Below, piece by piece: positions 18,501-26,664 of a stretch of DNA of 64,000 bases. Origin of the DNA: Zobellia laminariae. Its GTDB lineage: Bacteria > Bacteroidota > Bacteroidia > Flavobacteriales > Flavobacteriaceae. A program made the translations under genes and the position numbers. The first letter of the stretch is position 1. Every line of letters starts with the position of its first letter. The DNA is taken from NCBI RefSeq assembly GCF_009725995.1, contig NZ_RCNS01000002.1, positions 620,001 through 684,000 on the forward strand, written 5' to 3'. The notes below the pieces were generated by a model that was not told where the DNA came from, ran no database searches, and saw only the letters and a list, made by a program, of their open reading frames with translations.

Positions 18501-21062
18501 CAGGCAAAAGTAAATGAGGTTTCATTTACAGATTACGATGTGTATGCTAGACCAATAGTCAGTGGTGTTTTGATGAATGTAAATTTTGCTGGCTTAGATG
18601 CAGATGGTCCTTTACCCTTAGGGGCAAAGAAGGAAGTGGTTACCACAGAGTATGATGTGGTATTGAAAACCCTTACATGTCGTTCAGCAATATGTAATGC
18701 TATAATCACTTTAGGTGGTCAACGCTTTGTAAGTGGTAATGTTAGCAATACAAATAATGACCAAAATACTACCTATTATAGTTACGATGTTTACGGTAGG
18801 GTAAAATGGATTGTACAAGAAATTTTAGGTTTGGGTGTAAAAACAATAAATTATGAATACGAACCTATTACAGGTTTAGTTAAAAGAGTGATTTTTCAAA
18901 ATAATAACTTAGCTGAACGGTTTATTCATAGGTATAGCTACAATGTTAAAGACCAATTGGTGTTGGTAGAGACCTCTAAAGATGATAGCAGTTATACCAT
19001 TCAAGCCCAATATGAATATTTTGAGACCGGTGGGCTTAAACGTACCATTTTGGCAGAAGGTGCCCAAAGTATTGATTATGTATACAACCTGGTCGGACAA
19101 TTAAAGAGTATTAACCACCCAGATTTGGCACAAGGCGGGATACATGGCACAGACACCAACCCAGATTTGTTCGGTATGCAAATAGACTATCATAGTTTTG
19201 ACTATTCGCGTACCCAAAAAACAAATATTACCAGCCCCACTTATGGCACAGATCAATTAAATGGTAATATAAAAGGCGTACGTTGGCAGAATAACGGGGA
19301 GTCTGGTCAGGAGGCAGTTTACGCCTATGAGTATAACCGTAATAACTGGTTAACAGGTGCAGATTATGGTGCGGATGGTGTTGCGGAAGCAAAAACGGCA
19401 GACCCGTTAATACTTAGCAATGAGGTGGTTAATTCAGGAGAGGAAAAAACGTATGAAAACCCAGTAAGTATAAGCATTACAGACTCTCACTTTAATTCTG
19501 GCAGTACGGTTTTGGTTACTATTGGCGGTGGATCTACAAGCGGTGGTGGTGCCTATGATGTTTCTGGAATAACTTATGATGCCAATGGTAATATTCAAAG
19601 TTTGGTTCGTAATAAGGACAATGCGGACAACGGTGTTGCTATGGACAACTTAAAATATGTCTATAAAGAAGACAAACCCAACCAATTACTACGGGTAGAA
19701 GATAGTGCGGGAGAAGTTGTTGGTGCAGAAGATATTGGTACACAAACAAGTGCTAATTATGAGTATAATCTCATAGGACAATTAACACGTAACATCTCAG
19801 AAGATATTTCTTATTTTTATAATGCTTCTGGTTTGGTAAGCGAAGTTCAAAAAGGTAATAGAACACTTGTTAAGTTTTATTATAATGATCGTAACCATAG
19901 GGTCAGAAAAGAAACGTATGCAGGTTCGGGAACAAATGTTGTTGAAACCACGTATTATGTAAGGGATGTTTCTGGGCAGGTAATGGGTATTTATACGGAA
20001 GACATTACAAACCCACTGGCTATACGAGAAAATGCAGTATATGGTCAAAGCCGTATAGGTGTTTATAAAAGAGGAGCCACAAAGGATATTACCTATTATG
20101 AGTTAACAGATCATTTGGGTAATGTCAGGACGGTCTTTAGTAAGGAAGAGACGGTAGCAGCAAACTTTACGGATTACTATCCCTTCGGCATGCCAATGCC
20201 GGGGCGTAATTTAGTTGGAGACTATAGGTACGCTTTTCAAGGGCAGGAGAAGGATAGCGAAACTGGGAAGGAAGCTTTTGAACTGCGTTTATGGGACAGT
20301 AGAATCGGGAGGTGGTTAGGTCCAGATCCGTATGGAGAGTTTTCATCTCCTTACCTTGGTATGGGGAACAATCCGATAAACCTTATCGACCCCAATGGAG
20401 GTATGACCGACGATTGCTGCGATGAGTGGTATTCAAATGTAGAAAATCAATTGGACGAAGTGGTCGTCACTGCACCAAGAGGAGGGCCTTCGTGGACTAC
20501 CGAGATAACCGAGAGGTATGGTTATGGTGGTACAATGGGGCAATGGAAAAACGAATTTAATCTAAGTGCTTTATCAGATGCTAGCGCACGGAGACTATAT
20601 GAAGATTTTGCGAGGTCAGCTTGGACTCAACAAGTAGCAGCATGGGACAAGGCGGAACAGAATAGGGTTACGCTGGAAAAATTAGGCATATTCTTATCTT
20701 ATACAGCCCCTGTAAGCGAAGCTTTTTTGTATGCATATCCTGCTGGAGGTCTATTTAAATCCAGTGCACCTAAAATATTTTCTTATACTCCTCGTGTTCA
20801 ACCACCTGTAGCTAAAATACATGGTAATTCTTTATTAAGTCCCAAGCCCACATGGTCTTATAAACTGTATAGTAATAGTGGTGAATTCTTAAAAAATGGA
20901 ATAACTTCTAAATTGACACCGCAATCAAGATATACTAAATCTTTTATGGCGGATAAATTTATGGATGATTTAATTTTACACCCAAACAGGCGTGCTGCTT
21001 ATGATTTTGAATACCTGCAAAATACTATACAGCGCGGTCCTTTAAATAAAAATATGCATTAA
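15549..21062 (+). CDS. RHS-repeat polymorphic toxin with GIY-YIG/URI-like C-terminal domain
   Basis: 1837 aa. Signal peptide (to LRAQ, ~residue 29). Four BACON-like Ig domains (~30-115, 135-235, 350-440, 450-545) alternate with DSDGDG / DTDGD calcium-binding thrombospondin-3-like linkers. YD repeats follow from ~620. The RHS core (ELTDHLGNVRTVF, DYYPFGMPMPGRN, FQGQEKD, ELRLWDSRIGRWLGPDP, MGNNPINLIDPNGG) ends near 1618, after which the variable tail begins with LDEVVVTAPRGG. The last ~70 residues fit a GIY-YIG/URI nuclease: Y1771, G1784-I1785-T1786, R1794, E1821 and N1833, with the 12-residue E-to-N spacing of UvrC-type domains. The second Tyr of the fold is not obvious. A nuclease toxin is therefore likely but not proved. 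The small gene 1 bp downstream is placed as its immunity gene. Confidence 0.85.
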   Translation: MYTAKHKLNFSSIVILALILLAFTQTLRAQSNCYGATGSDFVFTSAGGTQSRTIQAPNNCSGGTWTVIGKPSWVSKATISGTTVTVTVPSYSGAEQNGSVYLANNGNSVGGIAVYQNKGSTGGGSTGGGGTPACSITGFGGGGEFSRSGEERVYNLKYSSGCPSRVFYTFKAIENNTTEVDLPSWIQVTQNEPSKTVTVKFAANTGTSIRNLVIIGKRQDGGTPGIGNTFTQQCVEKNWYSDSDGDGLRDPGSTVVKDCASVKAGYTIGTTVDVCPNVANTLEENEIKTWYKDSDGDGYPNPNAETRSQCTKPSGGWTSSPRTLDDLCPDYANNEDGSNGCNISCLPYTVIPSIIEFDSSGGEASAKINLSCASGSGYHIEIDIPSVAQNWLTITRNNMDLVISCDPGTESNDITVPIRINGNSQGGLRVRRNYSSTTPTPNPTPTTCKAGGVDDLTFNAEGGSEEFTITFNPVSCAETVYLKAVDGGSLVDLPAWLNDRSLSGNTFELSPNANTTGAARSVILVTVDGNGQGVGSFNFNVSQPSCNGIIWYPDTDGDTFGDVYSVGESGCSRPDYGDGINWVENNSDLCPNVKGTKENNGCPAGNEIPENFNTITTKLYAINDPVNPKAASKSYFNDLGKPTQSQSLDIETNRIWASEIRYDSEGRPAIQTLSAPTELSTFTYKDKFFLNSSGVRFGSDDIASDSKNPETVSANENTLGWYYSDANDSEAYQDVTDRPYSRAVYSTLNPGSILRTVGGNKVDSNKDGKITAVDNWPESHTFSMRASKELSNSAAFGSAKYDGYKISKTVNRSVNGIENVVFTDSDGKTLAAARSGGATSRSMNISIGEQGFVDIHVPSGNNMGFTVTAGGNTIKTYNLVTEEDNVTPSSSLTNGFYRVAVQNPDTYVAGTASVNYKENYYDYSLNEYDDAGRLKTSFQPLNKLRTDYLYNTFGQLIKITSPDEGTSEFKYRNDGQIRYSQNSEQAKVNEVSFTDYDVYARPIVSGVLMNVNFAGLDADGPLPLGAKKEVVTTEYDVVLKTLTCRSAICNAIITLGGQRFVSGNVSNTNNDQNTTYYSYDVYGRVKWIVQEILGLGVKTINYEYEPITGLVKRVIFQNNNLAERFIHRYSYNVKDQLVLVETSKDDSSYTIQAQYEYFETGGLKRTILAEGAQSIDYVYNLVGQLKSINHPDLAQGGIHGTDTNPDLFGMQIDYHSFDYSRTQKTNITSPTYGTDQLNGNIKGVRWQNNGESGQEAVYAYEYNRNNWLTGADYGADGVAEAKTADPLILSNEVVNSGEEKTYENPVSISITDSHFNSGSTVLVTIGGGSTSGGGAYDVSGITYDANGNIQSLVRNKDNADNGVAMDNLKYVYKEDKPNQLLRVEDSAGEVVGAEDIGTQTSANYEYNLIGQLTRNISEDISYFYNASGLVSEVQKGNRTLVKFYYNDRNHRVRKETYAGSGTNVVETTYYVRDVSGQVMGIYTEDITNPLAIRENAVYGQSRIGVYKRGATKDITYYELTDHLGNVRTVFSKEETVAANFTDYYPFGMPMPGRNLVGDYRYAFQGQEKDSETGKEAFELRLWDSRIGRWLGPDPYGEFSSPYLGMGNNPINLIDPNGGMTDDCCDEWYSNVENQLDEVVVTAPRGGPSWTTEITERYGYGGTMGQWKNEFNLSALSDASARRLYEDFARSAWTQQVAAWDKAEQNRVTLEKLGIFLSYTAPVSEAFLYAYPAGGLFKSSAPKIFSYTPRVQPPVAKIHGNSLLSPKPTWSYKLYSNSGEFLKNGITSKLTPQSRYTKSFMADKFMDDLILHPNRRAAYDFEYLQNTIQRGPLNKNMH

Positions 21063-21063
21063 A

Positions 21064-21540
21064 ATGGAAGACAATACAAATATCTTTGGCTGCTTTGTTT
21101 CTGGGCCATCATTCAATTATGACGATAGTGATGTAATCAAGGATTTAGGTAAGTTGAAGGGAAAAGAATTTAGGGAATATATTTGGGGGCTTAAGGGTAT
21201 CTCAAATACTCTCAAAGAATTAAAGCATAAGGATTATGGGAAGGATTTAAAAATGATATTATTTCAATTCAATATTAATCCTATACAATATTTAAGGGCA
21301 GGCCTTAAAGACATTGAAAGCTATCGAAAAAATGAAAAGTCTGTTGGCGTACCAATTATAATAGACGATGAGAATTTTTTTAATAAGAATGAAGAGCAAA
21401 GATTCGAATGTTTGATGGAGTCCATTAACAATAAAATGGATTTAATAGAAAAAATGGTAAAAAACAAAAAGTTGGATACTAATATAAATTTGCTTAGAAC
21501 AGACTTGAAAAGAGTTATGGAGAATATTTTACTATTTTGA
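21064..21540 (+). CDS. Putative immunity protein for the upstream RHS toxin
   Basis: 158 aa, cytoplasmic (no signal peptide), acidic and helical (VIKDLGKLKGKEFREYIWGL, LKELKHKDYGKDLKM, QYLRAGLKDIESY, and a C-terminal helix). The ATG comes one base after the RHS stop codon, the usual place for a cognate immunity gene in polymorphic toxin loci. No named immunity family is assigned from sequence alone. Last gene of the apparent operon that begins at 5202; a strong hairpin follows. The functional call rests on position, so it is an inference. Confidence 0.65.
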   Translation: MEDNTNIFGCFVSGPSFNYDDSDVIKDLGKLKGKEFREYIWGLKGISNTLKELKHKDYGKDLKMILFQFNINPIQYLRAGLKDIESYRKNEKSVGVPIIIDDENFFNKNEEQRFECLMESINNKMDLIEKMVKNKKLDTNINLLRTDLKRVMENILLF

Positions 21541-21567
21541 ACTGAAGTTTTCGATTCTTAAAATAGT

Positions 21568-21597
21568 AAAAAGCTACTGTAAAAAGTAGCTTTTTTT
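21568..21597. terminator. Bidirectional intrinsic terminator
   Basis: AAAAGCTACT and AGTAGCTTTT form a 10-bp stem around a short A-rich loop, followed by T7 on the + strand and, read backwards, by a T-rich run. It ends the RHS/immunity operon and also overlaps the stop codon of the convergent XRE regulator gene. Confidence 0.85.
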
Positions 21598-21934
21598 ATG
21601 CGTATGCCTTTTTGGCCTTTGCATCTCGAAGGAAGGCGTCCAATAAGGCGAACAGATGGTTTTTATCTTCTTCGTTAAGTAGTTCAAAATCCTGCAAGCG
21701 TTCCACCATACGTTTATCGAAAGAAGGTTTTAGCACATCGCCCACCAAATAATCCAACGATACATCGAAAACATCTGCAATATTTTTAGCCGTCCCGACC
21801 GATGGCACGGCCTCGTTACGTTCGTACTTGCCGATAGCCTCACGGGAGGCATCAATCTGTTTGGCGAGTTCGCCCTGCGACCAACCCTTCTGTTTACGGA
21901 GTTCCGTTATTTTGTTACCTATTTTAACCATCAT
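21596..21934 (-). CDS. XRE-family transcriptional regulator
   Basis: 112 aa. Residues ~5-62 are a canonical Cro/C1 helix-turn-helix (ITELRKQKGWSQGELAKQID, ASREAIGKYERNEAVPSVG, ADVFDVSLDYLVGD), followed by a short helical tail rich in Asp, Leu and Lys. Divergently transcribed from the ATPase gene of the recombinase module across a 107-bp control region, so it probably represses that module and itself. It sits between the RHS operon and the recombinases and is likely the module's own regulator rather than a host gene. Confidence 0.88.
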   Translation of the reverse strand: MMVKIGNKITELRKQKGWSQGELAKQIDASREAIGKYERNEAVPSVGTAKNIADVFDVSLDYLVGDVLKPSFDKRMVERLQDFELLNEEDKNHLFALLDAFLRDAKAKKAYA

Positions 21935-22041
21935 TCTTTACAAAAACGTACCATTATACATTGATATTACAAATATATGGTAAAAAAATAGGTAAATATT
22001 GATGATAGTAGTTGGTTTGATGTTTATGATTTTATAGATTT
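21935..22041. promoter_or_regulatory. Divergent control region of the recombinase module
   Basis: Short AT-rich region between the XRE regulator and the ATPase gene. It contains TACCATTATACATTGATATT and a partly symmetric TATATGGTA / GGTAAATATTGATGAT stretch; TACCAT and ATGGTA half-sites 21 bp apart are plausible operator halves. No promoter hexamers can be assigned with confidence. Confidence 0.45.
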
Positions 22042-23604
22042 GTGTCCGATAGTACACAAACTAAAATTTATCAACAAATGCTCGACACCTTCAACCCGTA
22101 CAACTACAAATACATTACAAAGTCATTGGAAATCCATGTTCTTGGTGGAACAAAGACGAACAAATTGGAAAGCCTACGAGTAACATTAAGCATACAGAAA
22201 ATAAAAGCACACAATATTCTACGTCAATCAATAGACCTGTATAACGATAATCTGGTGGAAAAGCTGGTGCGCAAATGTGCGGAACGCTTGGAAATTGGAA
22301 CAAACGTGGTTCGCAAAGATTTACAGGCACTCACAAAAGAACTGGAAAACCACAGGTTTTTGCTAATCGATACAGAAACCCAATCACAACGACCATTTAC
22401 AAAACAGTTATCCGTACGAGAAGAAAAAGAAGCAATGGCATTTTTAAAGAAACCAAACTTGCTAGAACGCACCAATGAACTCATAGGTAAAAGTGGTGTT
22501 ATCGGCGAAGTCGATAACAGATTGTTGATGTACTTGATATTCACGAGCAGAAAAACCAATAACCCATTACATTGTATCAGCCTCGGAAGTAGTGGTGTTG
22601 GCAAAACACATTTGCAAAGCAAAGTTGCAGAACTCATCCCCGAAGAAGATAAGGTAGAAATAACGGTATTGTCCGCCAACGCCTTTTATTACTTCAACCG
22701 TACCGAATTGCAACACAAACTAATATTGATAGAAGATTTGGACGGAGCGGAATCAGTACTCTATCCACTTCGGGAACTGCAATCGAAAAAACGCATTACA
22801 AAAACAGTCGTACACAAAGACCGAAAAGGCAATACAAAAACCATTCATCTAACGGTCGAAGGTCCGGTAAGCGTTGCAGGTTGTACCACACAGGAAAGTA
22901 TTTACGAGGATAACAGCAATAGAAGTTTTCTTTTATACATCGATGAAAGCGAATTACAGGATAAACGAATAATGCACTACCAGCGGAGAGCCTCCGCAGG
23001 CAAATTAAATGAGCAAGATGAATTATCAGCAGCGGAGCTTCTCCGCAACGTACAGCGAATACTCAAACCGATAAAAGTGATCAATCCATATGCGGAATAT
23101 CTGGAACTGCCACAATCGGTATTTAAACCACGGCGGACAAACTCACATTATTTACAGTTCATAGAAGCAATTACATTCTATAAGCAACACCAAAGAGAAA
23201 AGCAATACGACAAACAAACTGGCGAAGAATTTATAGAAACGGAAATCGAGGACATACAGGAAGCCAACGAATTGATACAAGAAGTGTTATTGAGAAAGAG
23301 CGACACTATTACAGGAGCAACACGAAACCATCTTGAATGCCTCAAGGCATATTTATCTAAAAACAATCAAACGATTTTTACCAATTCTGAAATCAGAAGA
23401 AACCTACGGGTAAAGGAAACCACATTGCGCAGATACAACAAGCAATTATTGGCAGAGAATTACATACGTAAAACAAAAGGCAAAAAAGGTACGCACTACC
23501 ATTTTGAAATCGTAAACGCCGATGAATATATCAATCTTAAAAGCGAAATAAACGAAGCATTGGACAATTGCCTGTCGAGGCTCTCGACCGCCACTTCGCT
23601 ATAA
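22042..23604 (+). CDS. P-loop ATPase with C-terminal winged helix, mobile-element type
   Basis: 520 aa from GTG 22042; ATG 22078 (MLDTFNPYNY) is an alternative start. A helical N-terminal region (~15-110) precedes a nucleotide-binding domain with Walker A GSSGVGKTH (~181-189), a Walker B-like LILIEDLDGAE (~228) and a sensor-like VEGPVSVAGCTTQES. A winged helix-turn-helix follows at ~433-500 (TNSEIRRNLRVKETTLRRYN, YIRKTKGKKGTHYHFEIV). The layout resembles the ATPase part of phage/plasmid D5-type primases, but no primase or Toprim motif is seen. It is first in a row with two tyrosine recombinases and probably helps replication or transposition of the element. Codon use and base composition differ somewhat from the flanking genes, in line with transfer. 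Confidence 0.72.
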   Translation: MSDSTQTKIYQQMLDTFNPYNYKYITKSLEIHVLGGTKTNKLESLRVTLSIQKIKAHNILRQSIDLYNDNLVEKLVRKCAERLEIGTNVVRKDLQALTKELENHRFLLIDTETQSQRPFTKQLSVREEKEAMAFLKKPNLLERTNELIGKSGVIGEVDNRLLMYLIFTSRKTNNPLHCISLGSSGVGKTHLQSKVAELIPEEDKVEITVLSANAFYYFNRTELQHKLILIEDLDGAESVLYPLRELQSKKRITKTVVHKDRKGNTKTIHLTVEGPVSVAGCTTQESIYEDNSNRSFLLYIDESELQDKRIMHYQRRASAGKLNEQDELSAAELLRNVQRILKPIKVINPYAEYLELPQSVFKPRRTNSHYLQFIEAITFYKQHQREKQYDKQTGEEFIETEIEDIQEANELIQEVLLRKSDTITGATRNHLECLKAYLSKNNQTIFTNSEIRRNLRVKETTLRRYNKQLLAENYIRKTKGKKGTHYHFEIVNADEYINLKSEINEALDNCLSRLSTATSL

Positions 23605-23629
23605 GTTCGCCACTGTTAAAATGGCGAAG
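23605..23629 (+). promoter_or_regulatory. Hairpin between ATPase and recombinase genes
   Basis: TTCGCCA (23606-23612) and TGGCGAA (23622-23628) form a stem around a 9-nt loop just after the ATPase stop codon. CACTTCGCC recurs at ~23660. It could be an attenuator or a protein-binding site limiting recombinase expression; no poly-T tract follows. Confidence 0.4.
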
Positions 23630-23693
23630 TTAGAATACTGAACAATAATAAGTTAAATCCACTTCGCCGTTAAACCTCAAAAAACACATACCA

Positions 23694-24704
23694 TTGAAAC
23701 AGTTAAAACTACAGAACCACAGCTACAAAGTATTGTTACAGGACTTTAAGCAATGGCTATATCTTCTAGGTTATGCAGAAACGACCGTCTACAATTTACC
23801 GAACCATTTAAAAGAGTTCTTCAATTACCTAGAGTGCAACGGGTACAGCGAGATAAGCACGATAACTACACAAACGGTCACGGATTACTATAAATATTTA
23901 CAACAGCGACCCAACCAAAGAAGGCATGGCGGATTGAGCAAAGGTTATCTGAACAAACACCAACAAACACTTTTTAAGTTCAGGGAATATCTGAAACATC
24001 ACGACCATAAAGGAATAAATATCCACTTGAAACATGAAACTGGCAATACCAGAGACACTTTAAGTGTGCTTAATCAACAAGAGATAAAACAACTTTTTGA
24101 AGCTACGGAGTTCAGTCATAAAGAAGAAAAACTGCGCCAACGGGACAAAGCGATATTGGTCTGTTTTTACAGTTGTGGACTCAGAAGAAACGAAGTTGTA
24201 CACCTGGATATCAATGATGTTCTTTTTGACAAGGAACGATTGTTCGTAAGACAGGGAAAGAATTACAAGGAACGTTTTGTACCCATCAACAAACATAGTT
24301 CAAGAATACTGGAAGAATATATTTACGATTACAGAACCGCATTTAAGAACAGTAAAGAAAGTGATGCATTGTTCTTGAACTATCGGGGAACACGACTGCA
24401 AGGAATGAGTTTTGCCAATCGACTACGAGCGATAATAAAAGCTACTGACAACAAATATTTACAATACAGGAACATTACACTTCACAGCTTGCGTCACAGC
24501 ATTGCAACACATCTTTTAGAACAAGGTGCGGACATCGAACAAATCAGCAAGTTTTTAGGACACAACTCATTGGAATCTACTCAAATCTACACACACTTTT
24601 TAGAAATTAAAGGAGACGATTATGTACAAGAGGTATTTAGAGAAAAACGGTTACACAATCAAAGCTATCCCAACATACCTAAAAACCCAAAGCCAATTTA
24701 TTAA
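23694..24704 (+). CDS. Tyrosine recombinase/integrase 1, catalytic residues complete
   Basis: 336 aa from a TTG start. An N-terminal core-binding SAM-like domain (~5-110) precedes a phage-integrase catalytic domain (~125-310). All expected residues are present: R164 (GLRRNE), a beta-hairpin Lys region ([13 protein letters not shown]), H264 and R267 (LHSLRHS), H290 (LGHNS) and the nucleophile Y299 (TQIYTHF). XerC/D-like size. It cuts and rejoins DNA through a 3'-phosphotyrosine intermediate. It overlaps the next recombinase by 83 bp, so the two are translated together and probably work as a pair on the palindromic sites just downstream. Confidence 0.9.
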   Translation: MKQLKLQNHSYKVLLQDFKQWLYLLGYAETTVYNLPNHLKEFFNYLECNGYSEISTITTQTVTDYYKYLQQRPNQRRHGGLSKGYLNKHQQTLFKFREYLKHHDHKGINIHLKHETGNTRDTLSVLNQQEIKQLFEATEFSHKEEKLRQRDKAILVCFYSCGLRRNEVVHLDINDVLFDKERLFVRQGKNYKERFVPINKHSSRILEEYIYDYRTAFKNSKESDALFLNYRGTRLQGMSFANRLRAIIKATDNKYLQYRNITLHSLRHSIATHLLEQGADIEQISKFLGHNSLESTQIYTHFLEIKGDDYVQEVFREKRLHNQSYPNIPKNPKPIY

Positions 24705-25497
24705 GTGGTGTGTTGATTACGGAACAACGGCAGAATCCATAGATTACAAAACCTTTTTAAAGTACATCGAAGAACTGCGAAAGAGAAATTTGAAGCCAAG
24801 AACGTTGAAAGGCTACGTGAGCAATCTGAAAATCTACTTTAACTATCTCACGGAAGAAAATCACAGACCCCAGAACATCATCCAAAACATCAATATTAAA
24901 GGTGTAAAAAAAGATGTGGTGCATAATATACTATCACAGGACGAACTGGAAGATTTATATTATTCCTACTCGACTGAAATAGGAAACCCACTTACAAGAA
25001 AACGCAACAAAATTATATTAGGTCTATTCGTCTATCAAGGTCTGACAACACAGAATTTGCAGCAATTACAAGTTGAGAACATACAACTCTACAAAGGTAA
25101 AATAGATGTATTGGGAACAAAGAAAAGTAACGGCAGAGTATTGGAACTTAAACCTTGGCAATTAATGGAGTTCATGGAATACATCAATGAAATCAGACCA
25201 CAGATTTTAGAACAGACAAGTAAAGAAACCGAACAATTGTTTTTACCATTGGGAAGCAGTTTACGATTACAGAATAGCTTGGCCAAGATGACAAAGGAGT
25301 TAAAGAGAATCAACCATAAATTCATTGATGTAAAACAGCTACGGACAAGTGTTATCGTTCATTGGTTGAAACAGCACAACTTGCGAAAAGTCCAATATCT
25401 GGCAGGACATCGTTACATATCTTCAACGGAACGTTACCAACAGGACGACTTGGAGAGTCTGCATAAAACGATAAATACGTTCCATCCATTTAGTTAG
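24622..25497 (+). CDS. Tyrosine recombinase 2 with degenerate active site
   Basis: 291 aa. Core-binding domain ~1-95 ([36 protein letters not shown]) and integrase-type catalytic domain ~105-280. The nucleophile Y272 (STERYQQ), R241 (KQLRTS) and H263 (AGHRY) are present. The first catalytic Arg is replaced by T142 (GLTTQN where recombinase 1 has GLRRNE), and the His of HxxR is K238. Loss of Arg I normally cripples these enzymes, so this is probably an architectural or regulatory partner of recombinase 1 (inference). Starts inside the previous gene; followed directly by the palindromic non-coding ends. Confidence 0.85.
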   Translation: MYKRYLEKNGYTIKAIPTYLKTQSQFIKWCVDYGTTAESIDYKTFLKYIEELRKRNLKPRTLKGYVSNLKIYFNYLTEENHRPQNIIQNINIKGVKKDVVHNILSQDELEDLYYSYSTEIGNPLTRKRNKIILGLFVYQGLTTQNLQQLQVENIQLYKGKIDVLGTKKSNGRVLELKPWQLMEFMEYINEIRPQILEQTSKETEQLFLPLGSSLRLQNSLAKMTKELKRINHKFIDVKQLRTSVIVHWLKQHNLRKVQYLAGHRYISSTERYQQDDLESLHKTINTFHPFS

Positions 25498-25529
25498 AAT
25501 CCCCACAAAACAAAACCCAGTTTTTTGCG

Positions 25530-25830
25530 GAAAAGCAAAAAGCCCCTGTGTTCTGTTTTGTTCCGCTCGCCACCGCACATGCGGTTTTTGCCTGCCAAGC
25601 GATTACGGCACATTGCTTTTTTGGTGTTCCAACGCTACGGCAATCGCGGCACTCAAAAATTCTGTGAAAAACAGATATTTGTGCGTACCGCTCCGCACCA
25701 AAAAAGCAAAGAGCCGTAGCCAACGCACTGGCCAAAAATCGCCCCAAGCTAAGTTACATAATAGAAGTTATGATAGCAGCTCGCAACATCAATGCCGTAT
25801 TCATAACTGCTATTATGCAAAATAGCCGCT
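25530..25830 (-). repeat. Inverted homologous block A with attC-like imperfect dyad
   Basis: Non-coding, richer in G+C than its surroundings. Read on the minus strand it aligns with block B (26169-26500), sharing GCGGCTATTTTRCATA, TTATGTAA..TAGCTTGGGGC, GCTCTTTGSTTTTTTGG, CGCACAAATATCYGT and ATTTTTGAGTGCYGCGA in the same order. Inside it, 25754-25773 and 25801-25820 form an imperfect inverted repeat (TTRCATAATAGMAGTTATGA, 2 mismatches in 20) separated by 27 nt, preceded on each side by a GCTA-containing stretch. The structure resembles a folded attC-type recombination site and starts ~30 bp after the second recombinase gene. Confidence 0.7.
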
Positions 25831-26168
25831 CTCCCAACGCTCGAATCCGAACCTGAAAAACACCTGCGGAAAAAACGGGGCAAGATGTGTTTTAAGGTAC
25901 CCCGAAACTAAAAAACGGCTTATTCAAGATGTGTCGATGTCATGACAAAAAAGCTTACTCTTGCGTGACGCTCAATCGTCGCTTGCCTATCATTTTAAAA
26001 AAGACCGATTCCCAGCAGCTACATCCAACGCAAAATCGTTCTTTTTTAAAACGCTCCCGTCAGGAACAATCCGCCAATTTTTGGAAAAACCCAGAACCGC
26101 CATCCCCCGAATCTTACCAAAACTAATACTATGAAGTGCGAGGCTTGCAGGAGGTGTGCGAGGGAAAG
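25831..26168. other. Spacer between inverted blocks, no gene seen
   Basis: About 340 bp separating the two homologous inverted blocks. Several short open frames occur on both strands, but none has protein-like composition. The only structure noted is an 18-bp inverted repeat at 25993-26051. This is the region that would invert if the flanking blocks recombined. Confidence 0.55.
25993..26051. repeat. Inverted repeat inside the spacer
   Basis: TTTTAAAAAAGACCGATT (25993-26010) is complementary, with one mismatch, to AATCGTTCTTTTTTAAAA (26034-26051), leaving a 23-nt loop. It lies near the centre of the larger palindrome formed by blocks A and B. Function unknown. Confidence 0.6.
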
Positions 26169-26500
26169 GGCGGCTATTTTACATAGTTTACATTATAGCT
26201 TACGGCAATAAAAATGAATCCTGCCGAAAAGTTCAAACCGTACTATAATGCAAATTATGTAAACATAGCTTGGGGCAGGTTTTTATGTACAGGTTCATCC
26301 GTCGGCGTAGCTCTTTGGTTTTTTGGCCAGGCGTTGGAGCAGTGCGCACAAATATCCGTCAGGGATTTTTGAGTGCTGCGACGGGATGGTGCGATGGATG
26401 GCCAAAACAACCAAAGTGCTACAAAAGCGTTGGCGCATAAAAAGCTGCATGGGCGTTGGACGGGGAAGCAGGGAAAGGACAAAGGAGTTTGCAAAACGGT
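26169..26500 (+). repeat. Inverted homologous block B with attC-like imperfect dyad
   Basis: Mirror-image relative of block A. At its inner end 26173-26205 (GGCTATTTTACATAGTTTAC and onward to TACGG) pairs with 26239-26271. The arms read TTTACATARTTTRCATTATAG with a 2-nt insertion, then TACGG. The spacer differs from that of block A, as in attC sites with conserved ends and variable middles. Homology to block A continues outward for ~230 bp, although no recombinase gene follows on this side. The orphan RHS cassette begins ~150 bp further on. Confidence 0.7.
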
Positions 26501-26664
26501 TGGACTTGCCCTGCGCGGACTTAAAAGTCACGAACTTCCATTGTAGGAAAAATGACAATAAAAGAGAAAGGAAAGCGTTATATTTACCGTTGCCGACGGG
26601 CAATGAAGTTCTTTGAAAAAAATCCGGAAACGGAAAAAAACACGTTAGTTACTATCCCGGCGGG

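Noticed and set aside
25490..26640. Several open frames on both strands in the palindromic region
   Set aside because: Frames are short, overlap each other on both strands and are not preserved between the homologous blocks; conservation is at DNA level.
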